Assembly (NCBI RefSeq): GCF_032852305.1
Contig: NZ_CP136594.1
Span: forward strand, 1,215,501-1,279,500
DNA length: 64,000 bases
Direction of reading: 5' to 3'
Source of the DNA: Parasphingorhabdus sp. SCSIO 66989
GTDB lineage: Bacteria > Pseudomonadota > Alphaproteobacteria > Sphingomonadales > Sphingomonadaceae
Shown one piece after another: positions 10,139 through 18,667 of the stretch; positions within the stretch are counted from its first letter, which is position 1, and the number at the start of each line of letters is the position of its first letter. The position numbers were made by a program, and so were the translations under genes. The notes beneath the pieces are model-generated. The model worked only from the letters and a program-made list of their open reading frames with translations, did not search any database and was not told the origin of the DNA.

Positions 10139-10219
10139 CATTCTGAACTTGTTTCAGAATCTCATGCCGCTTGGCCAGTTCCGTGTGAATGGAGACCCTG
10201 AAACACGTTCAGGGTGACG
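10139..10219. repeat. TTCTGAACTTGTTTCAGAA-type palindromic repeat
   Basis: An inverted pair, CATTCTGAACTTGTTTCAGA and CCCTGAAACACGTTCAGGG, is separated by about 35 bases. Each arm is itself a short hairpin. It sits between rarD and the small membrane protein gene. Similar elements are widespread in alphaproteobacterial intergenic DNA; this is the only copy found in the window. Confidence 0.7.
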
Positions 10220-10225
10220 AAGATG

Positions 10226-10447
10226 TTAGAAAACACCGCCGCCTAGAAACAGCCGGACCACACAGAAGCCGGCGACAATCAGGCAGAAATTCCGACCGCC
10301 ATTATGCCGCGATAGCGCGCCCACCAAGGCGCCGAACAATGCGAGTGGGACGATCAGCCAGTTTAACGCTCCGAGGAATGGGATAAAGGCCGGAATAGCC
10401 AGAATCAGGGCGATGATGCCGATGATGAAAGAGAGTATGTTTAGCAT
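10226..10447 (-). CDS. Small hydrophobic membrane protein, unknown function
   Basis: This 73-residue protein has two or three membrane segments (about residues 3-26, 29-46 and 54-72) separated by a short basic loop SRHNGGRN. I do not recognise a family. No Shine-Dalgarno sequence precedes the ATG. Instead an extended -10 (TGATATAAT) ends six bases before it, so the transcript probably starts at or next to the AUG. The promoter placement supports a real gene. Confidence 0.6.
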   Translation of the reverse strand: MLNILSFIIGIIALILAIPAFIPFLGALNWLIVPLALFGALVGALSRHNGGRNFCLIVAGFCVVRLFLGGGVF

Positions 10448-10453
10448 TACTGT

Positions 10454-10481
10454 ATTATATCAGTGATACACAAAAATACAA
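10454..10481 (-). promoter_or_regulatory. Extended -10 promoter for a leaderless transcript
   Basis: Read on the minus strand, TTGTAT (10481-10476), a 16-base spacer ending in TGA, then TATAAT (10459-10454). Six bases separate TATAAT from the ATG at 10447. That spacing puts the expected +1 at about the A of the start codon, which would explain the missing ribosome site. Confidence 0.6.
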
Positions 10482-10557
10482 GGGTCAAAATCATGTTTAA
10501 CGCTGTTCCTGTCGCTTATCGCTGGCTATGGCATATGTCCAACGCAGGAGAGGGAAA

Positions 10558-11112
10558 ATGATCAACGGACCGATATTGGTAACCGAAAGACTGATCCTGC
10601 GCCCGCCTGCAGCAGAGGATTTTGAGGCCTTTGCGGCTTTCTCCTCAGATGAAGAAATGACACGCTTTATCGGTGGCGTGATGCAGCGCGGCGCGGCATG
10701 GCGCGCTTGGGCGACACTGGCCGGTGCATGGCATCTGCGTGGATTTTCCATGTTTTCCGTGGTTTTGCGTGAGAGTGGCGACTGGATCGGTCGTATCGGC
10801 CCATGGGAGCCCGAAGGCTGGCCTGACAAGGAAATCGGCTGGGGCATTGCGCCGGAATATGCGGGCAAGGGCTATGCCTGCGAGGCAGCGGTGGCGTGTA
10901 TGGATTATGCCTTTGACCTGCTCGGCTGGGAGAAGGTGATCCACACCATTGATCCGGAGAATATCGCTTCGATCAAGCTCGCCGAACGGCTCGGATCGAC
11001 CAATAAAGGCCCGACACAATTGCCGCCGCCATTGCATGAATTTCGCGTCGACAGCTATGAACAGACGCGCGAAGAATGGCAGGAAAACCGCAAGCAATTC
11101 AAAGGAGGATGA
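10558..11112 (+). CDS. GNAT family N-acetyltransferase (RimJ/RimL type)
   Basis: This 184-residue protein starts at the ATG preceded by AGGAGAGGGAAA; an upstream in-frame start at 10528 lacks such a site. The LVTERLILRPPAAEDFEAF opening and the acetyl-CoA-binding stretch IGWGIAPEYAGKGYACEA (about residues 95-112) place it in the acetyltransferase_3 (RimJ/RimL) group. These enzymes acetylate N-termini or small molecules; the substrate here cannot be told. It overlaps the ATG cluster of the DUF1330 gene, so the two probably form an operon. Confidence 0.88.
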   Translation: MINGPILVTERLILRPPAAEDFEAFAAFSSDEEMTRFIGGVMQRGAAWRAWATLAGAWHLRGFSMFSVVLRESGDWIGRIGPWEPEGWPDKEIGWGIAPEYAGKGYACEAAVACMDYAFDLLGWEKVIHTIDPENIASIKLAERLGSTNKGPTQLPPPLHEFRVDSYEQTREEWQENRKQFKGG

Positions 11113-11114
11113 TG

Positions 11115-11558
11115 ATGGCAGATGAGAACTATGTTGATCCAAGCCCGGAGCTGTTCGAAGCGTTCAAGGCTTTGCCGCGTGATAAGCCGATCAATATGAT
11201 CAACATGCTGCGCTTCTATGAAAAGGCAGCCTATCCCGATGATCATCCGCTTGCCGAAAAGGGCCTGACCGGTGCGGAAGCCTATGCTGAATATGGCAAG
11301 ACCAGCGGCCCGATTTTTCAGCGCGTCGGCGGCGAGATTATCTGGCGCGGCGCTTTTGAAACGGTGCTGATCGGCCCGACTGACGAATATTGGGACGCGG
11401 TGTTTGTCGCACGCTACCCGCATGCCGGCGCGTTTCTGGAGATGGTCACCGACCCGGAATATCGTAAAGCGGTGGTCAATCGACAGGCGGCGGTGAAGAC
11501 TTCCCGACTGATCCGGTGCGGTGATCTCGGCTCCCAAAATGGCACATTCTCTGGCTGA
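11115..11558 (+). CDS. DUF1330 family protein
   Basis: This is a 147-residue soluble protein of the dimeric alpha-beta barrel fold. INMINMLRFYEKAAY (about residues 22-36) and EMVTDPEYRKAVVNRQAA match DUF1330. Three consecutive ATG codons (11109, 11112, 11115) overlap the stop of the acetyltransferase gene. AAAGGAGG at 11101-11108 is best spaced for the third, which is chosen here. The function of the family is not established. The arrangement indicates translational coupling to the upstream gene. Confidence 0.85.
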   Translation: MADENYVDPSPELFEAFKALPRDKPINMINMLRFYEKAAYPDDHPLAEKGLTGAEAYAEYGKTSGPIFQRVGGEIIWRGAFETVLIGPTDEYWDAVFVARYPHAGAFLEMVTDPEYRKAVVNRQAAVKTSRLIRCGDLGSQNGTFSG

Positions 11559-11656
11559 GACTTGCCAATTTGTCCCTTTTGCATAATCGGTTGGCAAGAT
11601 TTTCATGGCATTAGGCGTAATGACCATGAACAAGCCAGCAAGAGCGGAGCAGGGCA

Positions 11657-12460
11657 ATGGACCTCAGTGAAAACAGCACAGGCGCGCAGCGGCTGATCAG
11701 GCAGGGTGGCACCTTTGTGCGTCTCGCGACTCTGGCCGGTGCGACCGCTTTGCTGCTATCTGCTTGCGGCGTTGGCAGCGAGAGCGAAGAGGAAATCGAT
11801 GCGGCCACCGATCCGGCGATAGCAGGGGCTTTGGAAGAAGAATTGCTGGTCGATCCCGACCTTGTTGAGCAGGCCAATCGCAACAATGCGCTTGACCCTC
11901 AGGGTGCAAATACAGGTGCGGTGCCTGCCCCCAAGCCTGCTGACGTGAAAGCATCGCGCGAAGCCGCAGTGAAGCAATTTGGCAGCAAGGGCATAATGAA
12001 TGCCCCCGAACCCAAGACGGTGAGTGCCGAAGAATGCCCCGGATGCGAGGGCGATCGCACTGGCGTGACGCTGGGGGCCAAGGCCGATATTCAAGCCGGA
12101 AAGCGAGGCAAGGCCAAGTGCAATGCCAAGATCAACTATGATGCCAAATGGGCGGCGCGCATGCCGCCCGAATTACCCGTCTATCCCAAGGGTAATGTCA
12201 CCGAGGCTGCGGGTGTTGATGGCGATTCATGCAATTTGCGCGCGGTGACGTTCACCACGGGCAACAGCATCAAGGAAGTCGTCGATTATTATTATACCAA
12301 GGCGCGGCGTGCGCGTTATTCTGCTGAATATCTCATCCGTGAGGGCGAGCATACGCTAGGCGGCGTGCGCCAGTCCGATGATGCAGCCTATGTGATTTTC
12401 CTGCGCAAACGCGGCAAGGATCTGACCGAGGTGGATATCGTCGCCAATAACGGGCGTTAG
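11657..12460 (+). CDS. Putative lipoprotein of unknown function
   Basis: This is a 267-residue protein. An N-terminal region of about 25 residues leads to a hydrophobic segment and the lipobox LLLSACG (cysteine near residue 37). A low-complexity acidic and proline-rich linker follows to about residue 100. The C-terminal half (about 150-265) looks folded, with MPPELPVYPKGNVTEAAG and EVVDYYYTKARRARYSAEY; the latter resembles segments of secreted proteins that bind envelope ligands, but I recognise no named domain. There is also a CPGCEG cysteine pair. The start has AGCAGGG-like spacing. It stands alone. Confidence 0.7.
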   Translation: MDLSENSTGAQRLIRQGGTFVRLATLAGATALLLSACGVGSESEEEIDAATDPAIAGALEEELLVDPDLVEQANRNNALDPQGANTGAVPAPKPADVKASREAAVKQFGSKGIMNAPEPKTVSAEECPGCEGDRTGVTLGAKADIQAGKRGKAKCNAKINYDAKWAARMPPELPVYPKGNVTEAAGVDGDSCNLRAVTFTTGNSIKEVVDYYYTKARRARYSAEYLIREGEHTLGGVRQSDDAAYVIFLRKRGKDLTEVDIVANNGR

Positions 12461-12485
12461 AGTTTTGCCCAGCTAGATAGAAACA

Positions 12486-12577
12486 CGTCATTGCGAGGAG
12501 CGAAGCGACGCGGCAATCCAGAGCCGCAAGTGATGGCGTTTGCGGCTCTGGATTGCTTCGCTACGCTCGCAATGACG
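12486..12577. repeat. CGTCATTGCGAG-type palindromic repeat, copy 1
   Basis: A 92-base near-perfect inverted repeat: left arm 12486-12528 beginning CGTCATTGCGAGGAGCGAAG, right arm 12541-12577 ending CTCGCAATGACG. It lies between two convergent genes. A second copy lies at 38179-38262. RNA made from it would fold into a long hairpin. Confidence 0.85.
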
Positions 12578-12610
12578 ATTCAACTAAAAGGAATCATGGT
12601 CTAAGGCGCG

Positions 12611-13945
12611 TTACTCGGCGTCATTTTCCTGTTCTATCGCGGCGTCTCGCGCAGACATAAGCATATTGGCCGCGCTTTCATCGATAGAGCGTAAGTGCAG
12701 ATCGCGCTGCGGGAATGGGATTTCGACGTCATTTTCCTTAAGCAGATCCCAGACCCGCATCATGATGTCGCCGCGGACGTTACCGACGCCTTTATGCGGG
12801 TCGTTGATCCAGGCGCGTATCTCAAAATTGACGCTATTGTCGCCAAATTCGAGCAACCAAGCCACCGGCTTGGGGTTCTTGAGAACCCGGGGTGACTCAT
12901 TCACTGCCTTGAGCAACAGCTTCTGCACCAACTTCATATCGCTGCCATAGCTGACGCCGACAGGGATTTTCATCCGCACATTAGGGTCGGAATAGGACCA
13001 GTTCTCCACCTCGGTGGTCATCAGATTTTCGTTTGGAATCAGATGTTCTTTGCCATCGCGCGTAAGCACCGAAACCGCGCGTACACCGATCTTGTTGACC
13101 CAGCCAAAGCTGTCGCCGACAACGATAATGTCGCCCGGCTTGATCGACCGGTCCATCAGCAGGATGATACCGGCAATCAAATTACCCACGGTCTTCTGCA
13201 TGCCGAAGCCGATGGCCAGACCAAAGGCGCCCGAAAAGACGGCCAGTGCCGTCAGGTCGATGCCCAAAATGTCGAGGCCGAGGACAAAGGCGATGGCCAG
13301 AATCGCGACTGTGGCCAGTTTCTGGGCCAGCACTTTCTGCGAACTGTCGAGATTGCCCATATTGTTGATGATATGGCTGGCAACTTTGATCACCACCCGC
13401 GCTATGGCGAAGAATATCACTGCTGTGACGATAATGGTGGCGACCCACCACAGAGTGATCCGTCGCGTGCCAAAATTGATGCCGACGCTTTCCAGCGCGA
13501 TATAGATCGCTTCAATCTCGTTCACCAGGCCAATAACCGTGCCCGCCGCCATCAAAAGGCCTATAACGGTGCCCAGCCAGCCCGGCATACGCACACCCCG
13601 GATCAGGTTGTTGGAGAACAGTCCTACCGTAATCGCAATGGTCAGCGCGAAGATGACATGCGCGATGACTTCCCAGCGATAAACCGACAGGAATATGCTG
13701 CACAGGATGAAGATAACCGCCTGACGGCACATATTGCGGATGCGCCGTTGCGCCAGCTCGCTCTCATAGCCTGCGCGGTTTTCCCACATTCTGGCCAGAA
13801 ACGGACCGAGTGAGCGGCCGACGTACCAGCCAATGGTAATAGCCAGCACCACGAGCGCCATCGCGATAACGCCCTGGACATAGATGAGGTCGCCCGGGGA
13901 ATCGATAATCGCCGATTGGATCCGGTTGGAAACCTGTTCGATCAT
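12611..13945 (-). CDS. MscS family mechanosensitive channel
   Basis: This 444-residue protein has about five predicted membrane segments. The pore-lining helix and following beta domain are near residues 215-300: FSGAFGLAIGFGMQKTVGNL, then DRSIKPGDIIVVGDSFGWV and HLIPNENLMTTEVENWSYSD. It would release solutes on hypo-osmotic shock in the inner membrane. Its start overlaps the stop of the cystathionine beta-lyase gene by four bases (ATGA), so they are co-transcribed although functionally unrelated. It is longer than E. coli MscS (286 residues) because of extra N-terminal helices. Confidence 0.92.
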   Translation of the reverse strand: MIEQVSNRIQSAIIDSPGDLIYVQGVIAMALVVLAITIGWYVGRSLGPFLARMWENRAGYESELAQRRIRNMCRQAVIFILCSIFLSVYRWEVIAHVIFALTIAITVGLFSNNLIRGVRMPGWLGTVIGLLMAAGTVIGLVNEIEAIYIALESVGINFGTRRITLWWVATIIVTAVIFFAIARVVIKVASHIINNMGNLDSSQKVLAQKLATVAILAIAFVLGLDILGIDLTALAVFSGAFGLAIGFGMQKTVGNLIAGIILLMDRSIKPGDIIVVGDSFGWVNKIGVRAVSVLTRDGKEHLIPNENLMTTEVENWSYSDPNVRMKIPVGVSYGSDMKLVQKLLLKAVNESPRVLKNPKPVAWLLEFGDNSVNFEIRAWINDPHKGVGNVRGDIMMRVWDLLKENDVEIPFPQRDLHLRSIDESAANMLMSARDAAIEQENDAE

Positions 13946-15183
13946 TGTGCCAGTCTAAACGCCTCAAGGCCGGTGGCAAGGTCGGCGATCAGATCGTCCG
14001 CGTCTTCCAGCCCGATCTGCAGGCGCACGACATATTTGTCAGCCGGGTCATAATCGGCTGGCGGCCAGGGCGTTGCGCTGCGATTGGGGGCGGGATCGGC
14101 GGGAATAGCAAGGCTCTCATAGCCGCCCCAGCTATAGCCGATGCCGAACAGACTGAGCGCATCGACCAGTGCATCGCGTGCCTCGCCGCTGCCGCCTTTG
14201 AGGACGAAGGAAAACAGACCGCTGCTGCCAGTAAAGTCGCGCGCCCAGATGTCATGGCCGGGGCAGGAGGGCAGCGCCGGGTGCAGCACATGTGCGACTT
14301 CGGGTTGCTCGGTCAGCCAATGCGCGACGGTCAGCGCGCTTTGCTGATGCCGTTCCAGCCGGACATCAAGCGTGCGCAGGCCGCGTGCGGCGAGATAGGC
14401 ATCATCGGGCGAGACAATATGGCCGAGCGATTGCGCGGTGCGCCGCAGTCGCCACCAATGCCTCTCATTAGCGGTCACCGCGCCCATCATCACATCGGAA
14501 TGGCCGACAATATATTTGGTCGCCGCGTTCATCACCAGATCGACGCCTTTCTCAATCGCGGTGAAGAAATGCGATGTCGCCCAGGTGTTGTCGAGCAAGG
14601 TGGCGATTTTCGGGTTGACCTGTTTGGCCGCAGCGCAGATGGCGGGAATATCGCTGACCTCAAAGGTCAGGCTGCCCGGGCTTTCCATCCAGATGGCGCG
14701 GGTCTTGTCACAGATCAGGTCGCTGATCCCTGCGCCGATCAGCGGATCGAAATAGCGGGTTTGGACGCCTAAGCGCTTCAACAGCGTGTCCGCCATGCCG
14801 CGGCTGGGATCATAACTGTTATCGCTCATCAGCAGCACATCGCCGGGTGAGAGGTCCGCAAGCAATGACCCAGCAATGGCGGCGACACCCGACGGATAAA
14901 GCATGGTACCGTGCGCCCCCGGTTCCATGGCGGTCAGCGCATCGGCCAGCGACCATTGGGTCGGCGATCCGCGACGGCCATAGAAGAAGCGGCCATCCTC
15001 ATTGGCCTTGGGCCCAGCGCGAAGAGCGGCGACATTATCATAAAGATGGGTGCTGGCCCGCCAAACCGGCGGATTGACCACCGGACCCGTCCACTCCTCG
15101 CGCCGCCCGGCGGTGACGGCGCGGGTCGCGGGTTTTTGGTCGGATGGGTCTTTTTGGGACAAATTGTCTACCGCTAAACTCAA
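13942..15183 (-). CDS. metC: Cystathionine beta-lyase
   Basis: This 413-residue PLP enzyme of the Cys/Met metabolism family cleaves cystathionine to homocysteine, pyruvate and ammonia. NPPVWRASTHLYD near the N-terminus, the PLP lysine in NAATKYIVGHSDVMMGA (about residue 210) and the GGYESLAIPADP segment (about residue 355) fit the alphaproteobacterial MetC type. The frame has no ATG or GTG before the conserved N-terminal block. The start is therefore probably the TTG at 15183 (or 15162), with no good ribosome site. The mosaic repeat lies directly upstream. Confidence 0.92.
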   Translation of the reverse strand: MSLAVDNLSQKDPSDQKPATRAVTAGRREEWTGPVVNPPVWRASTHLYDNVAALRAGPKANEDGRFFYGRRGSPTQWSLADALTAMEPGAHGTMLYPSGVAAIAGSLLADLSPGDVLLMSDNSYDPSRGMADTLLKRLGVQTRYFDPLIGAGISDLICDKTRAIWMESPGSLTFEVSDIPAICAAAKQVNPKIATLLDNTWATSHFFTAIEKGVDLVMNAATKYIVGHSDVMMGAVTANERHWWRLRRTAQSLGHIVSPDDAYLAARGLRTLDVRLERHQQSALTVAHWLTEQPEVAHVLHPALPSCPGHDIWARDFTGSSGLFSFVLKGGSGEARDALVDALSLFGIGYSWGGYESLAIPADPAPNRSATPWPPADYDPADKYVVRLQIGLEDADDLIADLATGLEAFRLAQ

Positions 15184-15193
15184 TACTGTCTAT

Positions 15194-15392
15194 GTCGTCA
15201 GCCCCGCGAAGGCGGGGCTAGGACTTTATTAGGTCTCGCACAAAGACACTAAGTCACAAAGGACTACTTTTTCCGCATAACGTGTTTGTGTCTTTGTGGC
15301 TTTGTGTGAACTAAGCCTTGGCCCCGGCTCGGCTAAGCCGAGTTTATCCTGAGCGCCTGCCTTGCAGGCAGTCGAAGGGCGGGGCCGACAAA
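15194..15392. repeat. Mosaic intergenic repeat, copy B
   Basis: This element sits between metC and the sulfurtransferase gene. It begins with CAGCCCCGCGAAGGCGGGGC and continues with module X: CACAAAGACACTAAGTCA at 15239, its inverted partner GTGTCTTTGTGGCTTTGTG and AAGCCTTGGCCCC. Module Y then follows in inverted orientation (CGCCTGCCTTGCAGGCAG, about 15353-15370). Compared with copy A at 2.2 kb, X keeps its orientation while Y is flipped and moved to the other side. Confidence 0.7.
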
Positions 15393-15419
15393 CTCTTCAA
15401 TGTGCGCTAAGGCCAGGTC

Positions 15420-16256
15420 TCAACCCGTCGCCTTGGGCGTATCGGCATCCGCGCCCCATTCGGCCCAGCTGCCGTCATACAGCGCGACATCATTCTTGCC
15501 GAGCAAGGTCGCACCAAAGGCGAGAACCGAGGCTGTCATGCCCGAGCCACAGGTGGTGACAATCGGCTTGTCGAGATCAACACCGGCATCGGCAAAGGCC
15601 GCGCGCAGAGCGTCATCGGTCTTCCAGGTACCATCGCTGTTGAACAGCGCCATATGCGGCACATTGACAGAACCGGGGATATGGCCGCTGGCAATACCGG
15701 GACGCGGGTCTTCTTCCGCGCCGCTGAACCGGGCTGGCGGGCGCGCATCGACAACCTGCTCGTCCTTGCTGTGCAGATTGGCGAGCATCGCGGCCTTGTC
15801 GCGCAGATTCTTGTCATCCTGCCACACGGTGAAATGGCGGTGACGCAGCTGCTGCTTGCCATTCTCCAGTGCGCGGCCTTCCGCCTTCCATTTGGCAATT
15901 CCGCCATCAAGGATCGCGACTTCATGCGCGCCGAACATGGTCAGCATAAACCAGGCACGTGCCGAGGACTTCAATGGGCTGTCATCATAAAGAACGATGC
16001 GGCTGCCATCGCCAAGGCCGAGCGATTGCATGCGGCTGGCAAATTTTTCCGGGCGGGGCAGGGTGTTTTCAACCGGAGCATTGCTATCGACCAACTCGCC
16101 AAGGTCCATAAACACCGCACCGGGGATATGGCCCGCTTCATATTCTGCCGCTGCATTGCGTCCGCTGTCCGGCAGGAATTTTGTGGCATCGACGATACGC
16201 AGATCAGTAGCGCCAAGCTCTTCGGCGAGCCATTCGGTGGATACGAGCAAGTCCAT
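15420..16256 (-). CDS. sseA: 3-mercaptopyruvate sulfurtransferase (two-rhodanese-domain)
   Basis: This 278-residue protein has two rhodanese domains (about 1-140 and 155-278). It transfers sulfur from 3-mercaptopyruvate to thiol acceptors. The catalytic loop in the second domain reads TTCGSGMTA (cysteine near residue 230), matching the CGSG(V/M)TA signature of mercaptopyruvate sulfurtransferase rather than thiosulfate sulfurtransferase. The ATG at 16256 follows GGGGA at good spacing; an ATG at 16289 would add 11 residues. It is downstream of the photolyase gene on the same strand with a gap of about 180 bases. Confidence 0.92.
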   Translation of the reverse strand: MDLLVSTEWLAEELGATDLRIVDATKFLPDSGRNAAAEYEAGHIPGAVFMDLGELVDSNAPVENTLPRPEKFASRMQSLGLGDGSRIVLYDDSPLKSSARAWFMLTMFGAHEVAILDGGIAKWKAEGRALENGKQQLRHRHFTVWQDDKNLRDKAAMLANLHSKDEQVVDARPPARFSGAEEDPRPGIASGHIPGSVNVPHMALFNSDGTWKTDDALRAAFADAGVDLDKPIVTTCGSGMTASVLAFGATLLGKNDVALYDGSWAEWGADADTPKATG

Positions 16257-16433
16257 GATGTTCCCCATAATATTTTCGCGATGTGTCATGACTCATCGCT
16301 TCTTAAGCCGAGATGAAATATCTGCCTTTGATCACTAATGAGTCGAAACCGGGCCGTCGAGCAAGAAATGGATCATAGTGAAAGAACCGGATCGGCGTTG
16401 CATTTATGATGCAATTGGCGTGAACAGGCGGCC

Positions 16434-17969
16434 CTATTCCAACCTTTGCAGAAACCGCTGCGCCTGATCGCGCAGGGTCTGTTTCTCCACATCATCTTTT
16501 CGCGCCCAGTTGCGATAGGGCATGGCAAGACGGTTATTGCCTTTGAGTATCTCTTCATTGCGCGCCAGAAAATCCCAGTAGAGCGCATTGAAAGGGCAGG
16601 CTTTTTCGCCTGTCTTGGTTTTTACATCATAGCGGCAGTGCTGGCAGTAATCCGACATTTTGTGAATGTAATTGCCGCTCGCCGCATAGGGTTTGCTCGT
16701 CAGCAATCCGCCATCGGCATATTGGCTCATACCCAGCGTATTGGGCAGTTCGACCCACTCATAGGCATCGGCATAAACCTCCAGATACCAGCGATGCACT
16801 TGCTCAGGATCAACGCCTGCCAGCATGGCGAAGTTGCCGGTGATCATCAGCCGCTGAATGTGGTGCGCATAGGCGTGGTCGAGCGTCTGGCCGATGGCTT
16901 GTGACAGGCACTGCATATCAGTGTCGCCAGTGTAGTAGAAGCTCGGCAAGTCGCGGCTCGCGTTGAGATGGTTGCGCGTGACATAATCCGGTCCCTCGCG
17001 CCAATAGATACCCCGCACATATTCGCGCCAGCCGATGATCTGGCGGATGAAGCCTTCAGCCGCATTTAACGGCACTTTGCCCTGATGATAGCGCTGCTCA
17101 ACCTCATGGCAGAGCTGTACCGGATCAAGCAGGCCGATGTTAATATAGGGCGAGAGAAGCGAGTGCCAGAGAAATGGCTCGTGGGTCAGCATCGCATCCT
17201 GATAATTGCCAAATTGCGGCAGCGCATGATCGAGGAAATTGCGTTGTTGCCGCATCGCCTCTTCCTGCGTGACGGCAAAGTGGAAATGGTCGAGACTGCC
17301 CGGATGATCGGCGAAGCGCGTCGCCACCATATCCAGCACTTCGCGGGTGATGGCATCCGGTTGAAACCGGATCGGTTGCGGCATCATCAAATCGCCGCCT
17401 GGAGCCGGTTTGCGATTCTCCGCGTCATAATTCCACTTGCCGCCCTCGGGCTGGCCATTGTCATCGAGCAATAGGCCGGTCTTTCGCCGCATCTCGCGAT
17501 AGAAAAACTCCATACGCAATTGCTTCTTACCCTCGGCCCAGTCGTCAAACTCCTGATGCGTCGCAAGGAAACGGTCATCGGGGCAGATGGTGACGGGCAG
17601 ACCGAACTGATCCTGCCAGTTGTCCATCATCTCACGCACCCGCCATTCGCCCGGTTCGGTTACACGGATGGTATTCGGTTTATGGCGCTCAATCGCGCGC
17701 GTGACTTCACCGGAGAAGCTGCCGCGATTATCGGGATCGTCGAGCGTCACGTAATCCAAGTTCCAGCCGCGTTCGCGCAAAGCCTCAGCATGATGCCGCA
17801 TCGCGGAGAGGATGAAAGCGATCTTCGCCTTGTGGTGTTTGACGTAATGAGTCTCGTCACTGACTTCCATCATCAGGATGATGCTGGATTGCAGGTCCGC
17901 ATCTTTCAGGCTGGAAAGGCCATGACTGAGTTGATCGCCGAGCACCGGGATAAGCACTTTATCGGTCAT
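16434..17969 (-). CDS. Cryptochrome/photolyase of the iron-sulfur (FeS-BCP, PhrB-like) class
   Basis: This 511-residue flavoprotein starts with the Rossmann-like antenna domain (DKVLIPVLGDQLSHGL) and ends with the helical FAD domain. Four cysteines match the [4Fe-4S] ligands of this class: one in DTDMQCLSQA (about residue 350), two in DYCQHCRYDV and one in GEKACPFNALYW near residues 440-460. Characterised members repair (6-4) photoproducts or act as light sensors. QIIGWREYVRGIYW and ITGNFAMLAGVDP are further family blocks. It is divergent from queF across 100 bases. Whether it repairs DNA or signals cannot be decided from sequence. Confidence 0.92.
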   Translation of the reverse strand: MTDKVLIPVLGDQLSHGLSSLKDADLQSSIILMMEVSDETHYVKHHKAKIAFILSAMRHHAEALRERGWNLDYVTLDDPDNRGSFSGEVTRAIERHKPNTIRVTEPGEWRVREMMDNWQDQFGLPVTICPDDRFLATHQEFDDWAEGKKQLRMEFFYREMRRKTGLLLDDNGQPEGGKWNYDAENRKPAPGGDLMMPQPIRFQPDAITREVLDMVATRFADHPGSLDHFHFAVTQEEAMRQQRNFLDHALPQFGNYQDAMLTHEPFLWHSLLSPYINIGLLDPVQLCHEVEQRYHQGKVPLNAAEGFIRQIIGWREYVRGIYWREGPDYVTRNHLNASRDLPSFYYTGDTDMQCLSQAIGQTLDHAYAHHIQRLMITGNFAMLAGVDPEQVHRWYLEVYADAYEWVELPNTLGMSQYADGGLLTSKPYAASGNYIHKMSDYCQHCRYDVKTKTGEKACPFNALYWDFLARNEEILKGNNRLAMPYRNWARKDDVEKQTLRDQAQRFLQRLE

Positions 17970-18069
17970 GTAGAGCCTAACGCACTAAGGACAAAAGGGC
18001 TCCATTGTGTCAAAGGATACTCCGTTCAAGGATGACAGCCTTTGAACCGCGCGCTAAAGGCTCTGCATC

Positions 18070-18528
18070 ATGACCGACAGCCAAAAACCGCAATTTCTCG
18101 GCAAGGAAACGCCGCTGCCCGCTTCACCCGATGAGGCGGTGCTGGATTATGTCCCCAACCCGCGCCGTGAGCGGCCTTATATGGTGCGCTTTACCGCGCC
18201 GGAATTTACCTCGCTCTGCCCGGTCACGGCGCAACCCGATTTTGCCCATCTGGTGATCGACTATGTGCCCGATGAGACCATCGTTGAGTCGAAATCGCTC
18301 AAGCTGTTTCTCGGCAGCTTCCGCAATCATCAGGGCTTTCATGAAGACTGCACCGTCGGCATAGGCGAGCGGCTGACACGTGAAATGCAGCCGCATTGGC
18401 TGCGCATTGGCGGCTATTGGTATCCGCGTGGCGGTATTCCTATCGATGTATTCTGGCAGTCGGGGCCAGAGCCAGAGGGTATCTGGCTACCTCCTCAGGA
18501 TGTGCCGGGATATCGCGGCAGAGGCTAA
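18070..18528 (+). CDS. queF: NADPH-dependent 7-cyano-7-deazaguanine reductase
   Basis: This protein reduces preQ0 to preQ1 in queuosine tRNA modification. At 152 residues it is the short, single T-fold (YkvM) type. The nucleophilic cysteine is in [13 protein letters not shown] (about residue 50), substrate contacts are in [15 protein letters not shown], and the catalytic aspartate is in FHEDC (about residue 97). The 100 bases upstream, shared with the photolyase gene, do not show a convincing preQ1 riboswitch. Confidence 0.96.
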   Translation: MTDSQKPQFLGKETPLPASPDEAVLDYVPNPRRERPYMVRFTAPEFTSLCPVTAQPDFAHLVIDYVPDETIVESKSLKLFLGSFRNHQGFHEDCTVGIGERLTREMQPHWLRIGGYWYPRGGIPIDVFWQSGPEPEGIWLPPQDVPGYRGRG

Positions 18529-18667
18529 TTGCTGGGGCAGGCTAAGTCCCATTGCTTCTGTGCCCGGACCTTAAACCCCGAGTCTCTAAACATTTCCTTC
18601 TTTATATTGATCCCCATTTGTTCTGGTGTTAAGAAACAGTCAACCATAGGTTGAACCGGAGTAATGC

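Noticed and set aside
17970..18069. Possible preQ1 riboswitch before queF
   Set aside because: No hairpin plus A-rich tail pairing typical of preQ1-I could be found in the 100 bases.
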